From: Nitrosospira multiformis
Lineage (GTDB): Bacteria > Pseudomonadota > Gammaproteobacteria > Burkholderiales > Nitrosomonadaceae
Direction: 5' to 3'
Assembly: GCF_003050865.1 (NCBI RefSeq)
Contig: NZ_QAOK01000014.1
Coordinates: 19,627-83,626 of the forward strand
DNA: 64,000 nucleotides
Of the stretch, positions 57,329 through 64,000 are shown piece by piece. Position numbers and translations under genes: made by a program. The notes under the pieces are model-generated. The model was not told the DNA's origin. It saw nothing but the letters and a program-made list of their open reading frames with translations, and did no database searches. Position 1 is the stretch's first letter; every line of letters begins with the position of its first letter.

Positions 57329-57520
57329 TGTATGCTCCAAGGAAAGGATTAAAAGATTAAGGGGCTGAAGGATTCACCTCTCAGACTAGCTATAACAAAT
57401 TGCTTTAAACGATAACCGAGTTACGAGTCCGATCCTAATCTCTGTTCCCTTTTCTTTTCAACCACTTTTTGCGCATGGCTTCTTTCTGATTACGCTGTAT
57501 CCCTTCATCGTTGCCGCTGA

Positions 57521-58152
57521 TATATCGCACGACACCCATTTAAGGGCGAAGTCCGACTGCAGGGTGAAAAGCCCCGCACCAGGTACATTGAAGATTGGGA
57601 AATTGTTGAATGCCTGGCGTTGGAATCACACCAGAAGAAAGGCAGCGTACATGCTATCCACGCCTACATCCGGCTAAAGCTTATGACTGGTATGGCCAGA
57701 AGCGATCTGCTGCGGCTGACATCCGCGAACCTCAAAGAAGACGGTATCTATATCCAACGCCACAAGACAGCGGCAAAAACGGGGAAACGAACGATTTATG
57801 AGTGGACGCCGGAGTTACGGGCAACGGTGGAAATGGCGAAACAGACACGTCCAGTGCTCTCACCGTACCTGTTTTGCAACCGGAAAGGGGAAGGCTATAT
57901 TGACGAGGAGACGGACCTGTGCCACGGCTGGGATAGCATGTGGGGACGCTTCATGGATCGTGTTTTACGTGAGACCAAGGTGACCGAGCGTTTCACCGAA
58001 CACGATCTCAGGGCCAAGTGCGCCTCCGATGCGGAGCCCTGGAGCACGCACGAGCCCTGCTTTCGCACGCTGACGCCCGCACTACCGAGGCAATTTATCG
58101 CCGCAAACCAGAGCGGGTTAAGCCATTGAATAGTAAACAACGCTGCGAATAG
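57521..58152 (+). pseudogene. phage-type tyrosine integrase, truncated and frameshifted
   Basis: The plus frame opens at 57521 without a start and reads RHPFKGEVRLQGEKPRTRYI, then RLKLMTGMARSDLLRLTSA (catalytic Arg), and TEHDLRAKCASDAE (HxxR). At about 58037 one base is missing. The next frame continues LEHARALLSHADARTTEAIY then RRKPERVKPLNSKQRCE, supplying the second His and the Tyr nucleophile, to a TAG at 58152. So the C-terminal catalytic core is recognisable, but the N-terminal half is gone and the frame is broken. It ends 40 bases from the tRNA. Confidence 0.88.
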
Positions 58153-58157
58153 TAAAA

Positions 58158-58186
58158 AAGGGGTTAGCGAACTTCGCTAACCCCTT
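58158..58186 (-). terminator. terminator after tRNA-Arg
   Basis: 13-bp stem AAGGGGTTAGCGA/TCGCTAACCCCTT with an ACT loop. On the minus strand the run TTTTACT follows the second arm. It serves the tRNA-Arg gene and may also terminate the integrase remnant from the other side. Confidence 0.8.
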
Positions 58187-58192
58187 GAATAT

Positions 58193-58269
58193 TGGCGCGC
58201 CCGGCAGGATTCGAACCCACGACCCCTTGGTTCGTAGCCAAGTACTCTATCCAACTGAGCTACGGGCGC
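58193..58269 (-). tRNA. tRNA-Arg (anticodon ACG)
   Basis: 77 bases folding as a full cloverleaf: acceptor GCGCCCG/CGGGCGC, D-arm with AGTTGGA, anticodon stem CTTGG/CCAAG with loop CTACGAA (anticodon ACG), T-arm with GGGTTCGAATCC, discriminator G and encoded CCA. Its 3' 43 bases are duplicated at 53636-53678, so it is the integration target of the adjacent element. Confidence 0.97.
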
Positions 58270-58516
58270 TATGTTATGACTAGTACCTACTCTGGCATAT
58301 TCAGTCCGTGCGTCATTATATCAGACTGGTGTGCTTCCAAGTCAAAGCACTTTTCCGAAAACTGTATTGCAGAATCAAAAACGATATGGCGGAGCGCCTA
58401 TGATCAGGATATTTCCCGTTGCATGAGTTCTCTCCCCTGCCCTTCGTCCATGCATGGAAGAGAGGAGCAAGCACAGTTGGAAGTTGGACAATATAACGCC
58501 AGAACTCTATTCTGCC

Positions 58517-59551
58517 TCAGGAGAGGGAAACGTCTACTCTTTTCGGAATGAGCACTGCAGCACCCGTCAATTTTCCTTCCCGCAATCTTGTCAAAGCCGT
58601 ATTCGCCTCGCTGAGTGGAAAGGATTCCATAGTGACGCGGATTGGTACTTGCGGTGCCAGCCTTAAGAATTCCTCGGCGTCCTGGCGGGTAAGATTGGCA
58701 ACGGAGACCAGGCGTTTTTCCCGCCAGAGGATGTCATAAGGAAAAGCGGGAATGTCACTCATATGAATTCCCCCGCAAACGACGATTCCGCCGGGACAAA
58801 TAGCGCGCAGAGCGGCGGGCACAAGGGCGCCCACCGGGGCAAAAATGATGGCCGCGTCGAGTTCTTCGGGAGGCATCGTATCTGAACTGCCCGTCCAGGC
58901 CGCGCCCATCTTGCCCGCAAACTCCTGTGCTGCCAAATCATCCCGTCGTGTAAACGCGAACAGTTTGCGTCCCTGATAATGCAAAATTTGAGCTGCAATG
59001 TGTGCCGCGGCGCCAAAGCCGTAGATCCCTACCCGCGCGGCATTGCCGGTCATCTTGAGTGCGCGATATCCGATCAATCCGGCGCATAGTAGCGGGGCAG
59101 CTTCCGAGTCGCTATAACGGTCCGGAATGCGAAAACAATAACGAGCGTCCGCGAGTGTATACTCCGCATAGCCGCCGTCAATCTGATAACCGGTGAATTT
59201 GGCGTTCGGGCACAGATTTTCCTGCCCACCGAGGCAATAGCGGCAATGTCCGCACGTCCAGCCCAACCAGGGAATACCGATGCGTTCCCCAACCACAAAA
59301 TCCCGAACATTCTCTCCCGATGCAATCACACGTCCTACGATTTCATGCCCCGGAATTATAGGTAGTTTCGGATGAGGCAGTTCACCATCCACCACGTGCA
59401 AGTCGGTGCGACAAACTGCACAGGCCGCAATCTCAATCAACAACTGACTAGGCCCTGGCCGAGGGCGGGGGATGGCGCGCATCTGAACCTTTTCTCCGGG
59501 CGCGTCCAGCACCATTGCCTGCATCAAGCCGTTTTGGTTTCGTACAGCCAT
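58517..59551 (-). CDS. zinc-dependent alcohol dehydrogenase family protein
   Basis: 344 residues from ATG 59551. MDR-family plan: catalytic zinc site in ACAVCRTDLHVVDGELP and PGHEIVGRV, structural zinc Cys cluster CGHCRYCLGGQENLC, and a Rossmann fold with VGIYGFGAAAHIAAQIL. Close to AdhP/AdhA-like alcohol dehydrogenases; the substrate is not visible. Last gene of the leftward gal cluster; the adjacent galK start leaves a 40-base gap after galK's stop. Confidence 0.9.
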   Translation of the reverse strand: MAVRNQNGLMQAMVLDAPGEKVQMRAIPRPRPGPSQLLIEIAACAVCRTDLHVVDGELPHPKLPIIPGHEIVGRVIASGENVRDFVVGERIGIPWLGWTCGHCRYCLGGQENLCPNAKFTGYQIDGGYAEYTLADARYCFRIPDRYSDSEAAPLLCAGLIGYRALKMTGNAARVGIYGFGAAAHIAAQILHYQGRKLFAFTRRDDLAAQEFAGKMGAAWTGSSDTMPPEELDAAIIFAPVGALVPAALRAICPGGIVVCGGIHMSDIPAFPYDILWREKRLVSVANLTRQDAEEFLRLAPQVPIRVTMESFPLSEANTALTRLREGKLTGAAVLIPKRVDVSLS

Positions 59552-59591
59552 TCTCAAAAAAGCAAAAAACTCAAGATACTGAACCTGCCCA

Positions 59592-60683
59592 CTATGAATG
59601 CGGCTCTATTGCGCCAAGTGTGGGCGGCACGAGGACCCGTCCCTTCAACCCCATGCTCGAATAGTCGCGCAGCACCGCCTCGGAAATTTGCTGCAATAAT
59701 CCCAGCTTGCACAACGCGACGCACGCGCCGCCAAAGCCCGCTCCTGTCAACCGCGCTCCATATACATCAGGATGAGCCTGGAGCAGCGCTACCAGTTGAT
59801 CAAGTTGTGGAACCGAAACCTCATAATCGTCCCTCAAACTGAGGTGAGATGCGTTCATCAGCATACCGAACTCTTCGGCGTTATCGCATTCGGCCGCCCG
59901 CAGCACGCGGGCATTCTCGCTTACAATATGGCGCACTCGCCTGCGCAGGGGCTCGGGCAAAGCATCAGCCAGTGACACTTCCTGGACGTCACGAAGTGTG
60001 CTTACCCCAAGTTGGCGCGCCGCCTCTTCACACTCAGCACGCCGTTGGTTGTAGCCGCTTGTCGCAAGTGTGCGGGCAACGCCTGAATCGAGCACCAGCA
60101 CAGCCGAAGCCGGGGGCAAGGAAACCAGCCTGCGCTCAAGCGTGCGGGTATCCAGCAACAGAGCCTGTTTTGTTCCCGCAAGGCTCGATGCCATCTGATC
60201 CATGATGCCACAACGTACCCCCGCATACTGGATTTCGGCGCGCTGAGCGAGTTGTGCGATTCGAACATCATCCAGGGAAAAACCAGTCAGCGCCCGCAGG
60301 GCCCGCAGTGCCGCCACCTCCAGTGCTGCGCTGGAGGAAAGGCCCGCTCCCATCGGCACGTTTGATTGAATGTAGATGTCGAGCACCGGGACTTCCACCC
60401 CCGCTGCCTGAGCCTCGAGCAGGCATCCATATACATAGGTGGCGAAATGCTCCTCGGGAGATTTACCGAGGGTAAAGTAAACAATGTCATCTAGCGTTTC
60501 CGAATACAACGCATACCGGGTCCTGCTGCTGCGGCGCATGCTGACACTCGTCTGTTGCTCGATCGCAATCGGCAGTACATAACCATCGTTGTAATCGGTA
60601 TGTTCGCCCAGCAGATTGACGCGACCCGGCGCCCGCTCCTCGACCTCAGGGGGATTTCCAAATATTGCCTCGAAGCTGCTCAC
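59592..60683 (-). CDS. galK: galactokinase
   Basis: 363 residues. GHMP kinase: the signature RAPGRVNLLGEHTDYNDGYV carries the galactose motif, the ATP loop is VPMGAGLSSSAALEVAALR, and LTGAGFGGACVALC is near the end. Phosphorylates galactose. Next to galT on the same strand, 88 bases apart. ATG at 60683. Confidence 0.95.
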   Translation of the reverse strand: MSSFEAIFGNPPEVEERAPGRVNLLGEHTDYNDGYVLPIAIEQQTSVSMRRSSRTRYALYSETLDDIVYFTLGKSPEEHFATYVYGCLLEAQAAGVEVPVLDIYIQSNVPMGAGLSSSAALEVAALRALRALTGFSLDDVRIAQLAQRAEIQYAGVRCGIMDQMASSLAGTKQALLLDTRTLERRLVSLPPASAVLVLDSGVARTLATSGYNQRRAECEEAARQLGVSTLRDVQEVSLADALPEPLRRRVRHIVSENARVLRAAECDNAEEFGMLMNASHLSLRDDYEVSVPQLDQLVALLQAHPDVYGARLTGAGFGGACVALCKLGLLQQISEAVLRDYSSMGLKGRVLVPPTLGAIEPHS

Positions 60684-60771
60684 TCCTTCTCCGCAAAAAA
60701 CACGCCCGGCTGCCAGTTTCGTACCTGATATCGAATCTGGGAGTGAGTAACGCTAGAACGGTGAGACGTAT

Positions 60772-61854
60772 TCATTCGACAGCCACCTCCACCTGTTGAA
60801 GTTCGCGTGCCTTCTCCTCGGGCAGCGCGTCCATGGCGAAGAAGCCCGCTGCGATTTCGGTTCCCGCAAGATATTTGAGCCGATCACGGGTACGATAGGG
60901 GGGATAGAACTCGGCATGTAAATGCGATTCAGGATGGATTTTTCCATCAGTCGGCCCTTGGTACCAGGCCATCAGGTAAGGAAAAGGCCTCTGCCAGAGG
61001 CCTTCATATTTGAGCAGAACCGTCTTCAATGCCCGCGCCAGGTCTGAGCGCTGGTCTGGCGTGAGGTGGATAAAGCTTTCGACCGGTTCCGCTGGCGCGA
61101 CCCAGACCTCGTATGGGTAACGCGCGCATACCGGTACGAAGGCAACGGCATGTTCACCCTCATAAAGCATGCGCACACTGGCCTTCCGCTCGGCGGTGAT
61201 GAGATCCTGTAGCACTCCCCTGCCTTTCGCTTCATAGTAGCGTTGCGCCTCCTGCTGCATGCGGCTGGGGACAGGCGGCACCAAGGGATAGGCGTAGATT
61301 TGACCATGGGGATGGTGCAGGGTTACACCAACCTCCGCGCCCCGGTTCTCAAATGGCAATACGTAAGCTATATCTCCCCGCCGCGCCATCACAGCGGTGC
61401 GGTCTGCCCATACTTCCATCAATAATTCGATGTGAGCGAGCGGCAAGGCCGCAAGCGAAGCTTTGGCATCTTTCGTGAAAACCACTACCTCGCAATGCCC
61501 TACAGCCGGCGCGCTTGGCACGATAAGCGAGGGCGGCTCTCCTATCGGCCCCAGGGACGGGAAGCGGTTGTCGAAGACTGCCACGTCCCAGTTTCCGGCG
61601 GGCACCTCGGTGGGATGAGCCGGATCAGTTGTTATACCCAGCGGGTTATATTCAGGGGGGGGCAGGAACGTTCGCCCCTGTCGATACGCTGCATACGTCA
61701 CCCACTCTCCGCGTAACGGATGCCACCTCAGGTGAGGATGCGCATTCAGGGGTTCAGCGAAAGGACTGGGCGCAACAATGTCCGGATCAACGGGCTCACG
61801 TGCATACAGGGTCAACCGACGCCCGTCCGGCTTGGTAAGCTCGAGTGAATACAC
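60772..61854 (-). CDS. galT: galactose-1-phosphate uridylyltransferase
   Basis: 360 residues from a GTG at 61854 that directly abuts the stop of the GH2 gene. HIT-superfamily active site in [17 protein letters not shown] (His-Pro-His). NRFPSLGP and the C-terminal [12 protein letters not shown] zinc/iron-type segment are present. Exchanges UMP between UDP-glucose and galactose-1-phosphate. Unexpected in an ammonia oxidiser, but complete. Confidence 0.95.
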   Translation of the reverse strand: MYSLELTKPDGRRLTLYAREPVDPDIVAPSPFAEPLNAHPHLRWHPLRGEWVTYAAYRQGRTFLPPPEYNPLGITTDPAHPTEVPAGNWDVAVFDNRFPSLGPIGEPPSLIVPSAPAVGHCEVVVFTKDAKASLAALPLAHIELLMEVWADRTAVMARRGDIAYVLPFENRGAEVGVTLHHPHGQIYAYPLVPPVPSRMQQEAQRYYEAKGRGVLQDLITAERKASVRMLYEGEHAVAFVPVCARYPYEVWVAPAEPVESFIHLTPDQRSDLARALKTVLLKYEGLWQRPFPYLMAWYQGPTDGKIHPESHLHAEFYPPYRTRDRLKYLAGTEIAAGFFAMDALPEEKARELQQVEVAVE

Positions 61855-63639
61855 TTAAACACCCCCTGGTATGTGCGTGGGTGAGACGCGTGTGACGCGC
61901 GCAATCTGCTCAATGGGAATCTTGGGCGTCCGGTCCGCGCACAGCAGCCCGTTCGCTTCCTGAAAGGTATCGGCAAACTGGGTATAACAAAAGCCGGCGA
62001 AGAGAGCCGTGTGAATCACCGTATGCATCAACTCAGTATACATACGGGTAAATTCCTCTTCATCGTGTGCGACAGTATAGCCCCAGGTATGCTTGACACC
62101 GGGTTGGGGGCACTTGGCGAAAGCAATCCCGCCGAATTCGCTTAACATGATCGGCTGGCCCCGGTGCGGGTAGCCATCAAGGGTTAGAATCCGCCCACCC
62201 GGACGCCGCCGGTCGAACAGCTGTTCAGGCCGTATTTCCGCGCCATAACGCTGACGCAGGTGCTCAATGTTTGCGTCATAATCGTGAATGCCGATAATGT
62301 CCGTGGCGCTGCTTTCCCACCCATCGTTGCCGATTACCGGCCGCGTTGCATCTAGCGTTTTCGTCAAGTGATACAACGCTTCGACCGCGTGCCGCTGTTT
62401 ACCCACCGCGGTAAGTTCGGGTACTCCCCAGGATTCATTGAAAGTTACCCATACAATGACGCAGGGATGACTGTAATCCCGCTCGATAGCCTCAGTCCAT
62501 TCCCGCACCGTCCTCTTGATGGCGCTGCGAGTGAAACGATATGCGGAAGGCATTTCTTCCCATACCATCAGCCCAAGCTTATCCGCCCAATAGAGATAGC
62601 GCGGGTCCTCTATCTTTTGATGCTTGCGCACTCCGTTGAAGCCCATCGCCTTTGCAAGTTCCACATCGCGGCGGAGCGCGTCATCACTCGGCGCGGCTAG
62701 CAGTGTCTCCGGCCAGTAGCCTTGGTCAAGCACGAGTCTCAGCGTATACGGGCGTCCATTCAGCATAAAGCGATCACGCAAGATGTTGACCGAACGCATG
62801 GCGGTGTATGAGACGAACTCGTCCACCACCTCCTCGTCGCGCATAAGCCGTACCACCGCCTCGATCAATGTGGGACGTTCCGGGCTCCACAGCAACTCAT
62901 TACGAAAATCATCGATTCCAGGGTCAGATAATATGATTACGCGGTCTACCTCCCGTTCGACTACCCGATAACGGTCATGCGCGAGTAACTCATCCCCATG
63001 GCGCAAACATACGTCTACTGCCAGTTCGTCGGCCTCTTCTCCTATTACGCGCGCTTCGAAGCCTATCGCATATATCTCGACCTGGGGCGTCCACCGAATC
63101 TTTTCAATGTAATTTTTGGGTACCCGCTCGATCCAGACCGTCTGCCAGATACCGGTGGTACGGGGATACCAGATGGCATGAGGTTCGAGTTGCCAATCCT
63201 GTTTTCCACGCGGCTTGGCCAACTCGTGCGGGTCATCCTCCACCTGTACCGTCACCTTCTGCTTTCCCGACGGATCAAGCAGATGGGTGATGTCGCCCCA
63301 GAATGGCGTATGCCCCCCTTCGTGACTGGCAGCAAAACGATCGTTGACCCATACCTTTGCGGAATAGTCGACAGCGCCGAAATGCAGGATCACCCTATCG
63401 GAAGAAGAGGACTCCAAATCAAAGTCCCGCTCGTACCAGCATAGGGAATGAAAACTCCGGTCACCGATTCCGCTCGCTTCGGATTCAGGCGGAAACGGCA
63501 CGATGATTTCCATCGGCCACGATTTGATCTGGGAGGGGTGCGTGAAAGTACGCGCATCATCGTAGCGAAAGCGCCAGACCCCATTGAGTGGAGTCCAGTT
63601 GGAGCGCTGCATCTGCGGTCGGGGGTGAGCAAACTTCAA
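61855..63639 (-). CDS. glycoside hydrolase family 2 protein (beta-galactosidase/glucuronidase type)
   Basis: 594 residues from a TTG at 63639 with a GGAGGAG site 6 bases before. GH2 order: N-terminal sugar-binding jelly roll (NWTPLNGVWRFRYDD, RDFDLESSSS), an Ig-like domain (about 190-285), then a TIM barrel (about 286-580). The acid/base Glu is in VTFNESWGVPEL and the nucleophile Glu in MLSEFGGIAF. No signal peptide, so cytoplasmic. Translationally coupled to galT, which suggests a galactoside substrate; a glucuronidase is the alternative. Confidence 0.9.
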   Translation of the reverse strand: MKFAHPRPQMQRSNWTPLNGVWRFRYDDARTFTHPSQIKSWPMEIIVPFPPESEASGIGDRSFHSLCWYERDFDLESSSSDRVILHFGAVDYSAKVWVNDRFAASHEGGHTPFWGDITHLLDPSGKQKVTVQVEDDPHELAKPRGKQDWQLEPHAIWYPRTTGIWQTVWIERVPKNYIEKIRWTPQVEIYAIGFEARVIGEEADELAVDVCLRHGDELLAHDRYRVVEREVDRVIILSDPGIDDFRNELLWSPERPTLIEAVVRLMRDEEVVDEFVSYTAMRSVNILRDRFMLNGRPYTLRLVLDQGYWPETLLAAPSDDALRRDVELAKAMGFNGVRKHQKIEDPRYLYWADKLGLMVWEEMPSAYRFTRSAIKRTVREWTEAIERDYSHPCVIVWVTFNESWGVPELTAVGKQRHAVEALYHLTKTLDATRPVIGNDGWESSATDIIGIHDYDANIEHLRQRYGAEIRPEQLFDRRRPGGRILTLDGYPHRGQPIMLSEFGGIAFAKCPQPGVKHTWGYTVAHDEEEFTRMYTELMHTVIHTALFAGFCYTQFADTFQEANGLLCADRTPKIPIEQIARVTRVSPTHIPGGV

Positions 63640-63780
63640 TGCATTCTCCTCCTAAAGCGCTGCATGCTTGCTCATCATTGCGACGAGCGACTACTCAAGT
63701 ATGACTGATATCTGATTGGATAAAATTGGGACTACTAGATAAATATAGTAGATAGCAACAGTCCTATCGACAACCGGGCG

Positions 63781-63799
63781 GTTAACCGAGTTGGTTAAC
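63781..63799 (-). promoter_or_regulatory. possible operator upstream of the GH2-gal cluster
   Basis: Perfect inverted repeat GTTAACC-N5-GGTTAAC, about 140 bases before the GH2 start. It is the size and symmetry of a dimeric repressor site. No regulator gene is in the window. Confidence 0.4.
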
Positions 63800-63916
63800 T
63801 CTTAATCTCGATTGATCACCGTCGACTGCGACTGCTGGCTCTTCATCATTAACGGGGGACAAGGGTATTCATTAGACTTGTTTTTACGAAGAAGACGTTT
63901 AATGGAGGCAATACCG

Positions 63917-64000
63917 ATGTCCCCAATCGATTCTATCCTAGGGATCGATGGCTTGGTGGTGCAAAGCGTAAAGCGCGCCCAGGGCATTCACGTCTGGGCC
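63917..64000 (+). CDS. ISL3-type transposase, first 28 codons
   Basis: The plus frame from ATG 63917 (GGAGG 9 bases before; an in-frame ATG at 63902 is an alternative) reads MSPIDSILGIDGLVVQSVKR then AQGIHVWA and runs off the window. This is the pattern at the start of ISL3-family transposases, before their zinc-binding CxxC. A candidate element end, GGCTCTTCATCATTAACGGG, begins at 63837, but the terminal repeat cannot be confirmed without the other end. Confidence 0.5.
   Translation, partial: MSPIDSILGIDGLVVQSVKRAQGIHVWA

Larger units (their letters stand above)
53636..58235. mobile_element. decayed integrative element at tRNA-Arg(ACG)
   Basis: A 4.6 kb region bounded by the 44-base direct repeat of the tRNA-Arg 3' end. 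It contains phage-type genes (C4-like RNA, small open frame, AntA/AntB antirepressor), a HEPN-type gene, a HAF-repeat PEP-CTERM gene, and a truncated and frameshifted tyrosine integrase next to the tRNA. No replication or packaging genes remain, so it should be immobile by itself. The first 300 bases (53679-53970) are AT-rich and empty. Confidence 0.85.

Overview
The window looks like a chromosomal segment of a betaproteobacterium. It carries the conserved betaproteobacterial order leuC-leuD-leuB-asd-fimV-truA-trpF-trpB-trpA-accD-folC-dedD-cvpA-purF-metZ, four PEP-CTERM exported proteins and a type II secretion system (T2SS). I would guess an ammonia oxidiser of the Nitrosospira/Nitrosomonadaceae type. 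That is an inference from gene order and protein flavour; no nitrification gene lies in the window.

Layout: 1-9.5 kb holds a partial TPR protein, an EI24 membrane protein, a small secreted protein with a DUF5675 neighbour, and cysS diverging from an envelope cluster (TPR protein, L,D-transpeptidase, two cyclophilins, a PEP-CTERM protein, an M48 lipoprotein protease). 9.6-13 kb has a secreted subtilase with a cyclic-di-GMP-I riboswitch in its leader, and a second PEP-CTERM protein. 13.2-26.7 kb is the T2SS, split into gspGHIJKLM (minus) and gspCDEF (plus). The 3 kb between the halves holds a broken lipoprotein gene, a small exported protein, an IS5-type transposase remnant and a secreted cyanophycinase-like peptidase.

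26.8-42.9 kb is the minus-strand housekeeping block (metZ back to leuC), including a 41-residue entericidin-like gene between leuD and leuC, a hairpin-rich MITE-like insert before metZ, and an unusually short FimV. 43-51.7 kb has an MFS transporter, a PRC-barrel protein, egtB-egtD (ergothioneine), a TerC-type protein, a hexanucleotide tandem repeat, mnmC and two small proteins of unknown function.

51.8-58.3 kb is accessory. It has a deleted IS5-type copy, a third PEP-CTERM protein, a metallo-beta-lactamase-fold fragment, and a 4.6 kb decayed integrative element bounded by a 44-nt duplication of the 3' end of tRNA-Arg(ACG). The element carries a C4-like antisense RNA leader, an AntA/AntB antirepressor, a HEPN-type protein, a HAF-repeat PEP-CTERM protein and a frameshifted tyrosine integrase. 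58.5-63.6 kb is a sugar cluster (GH2 glycosidase, galT, galK, zinc alcohol dehydrogenase), followed by the start of an ISL3-type transposase at the right edge.

The riboswitch, the T2SS, the exported enzymes and the PEP-CTERM proteins together suggest a strain investing in regulated export and surface or extracellular matrix functions. The two most informative new observations are the c-di-GMP-controlled subtilase and the tRNA-Arg island.
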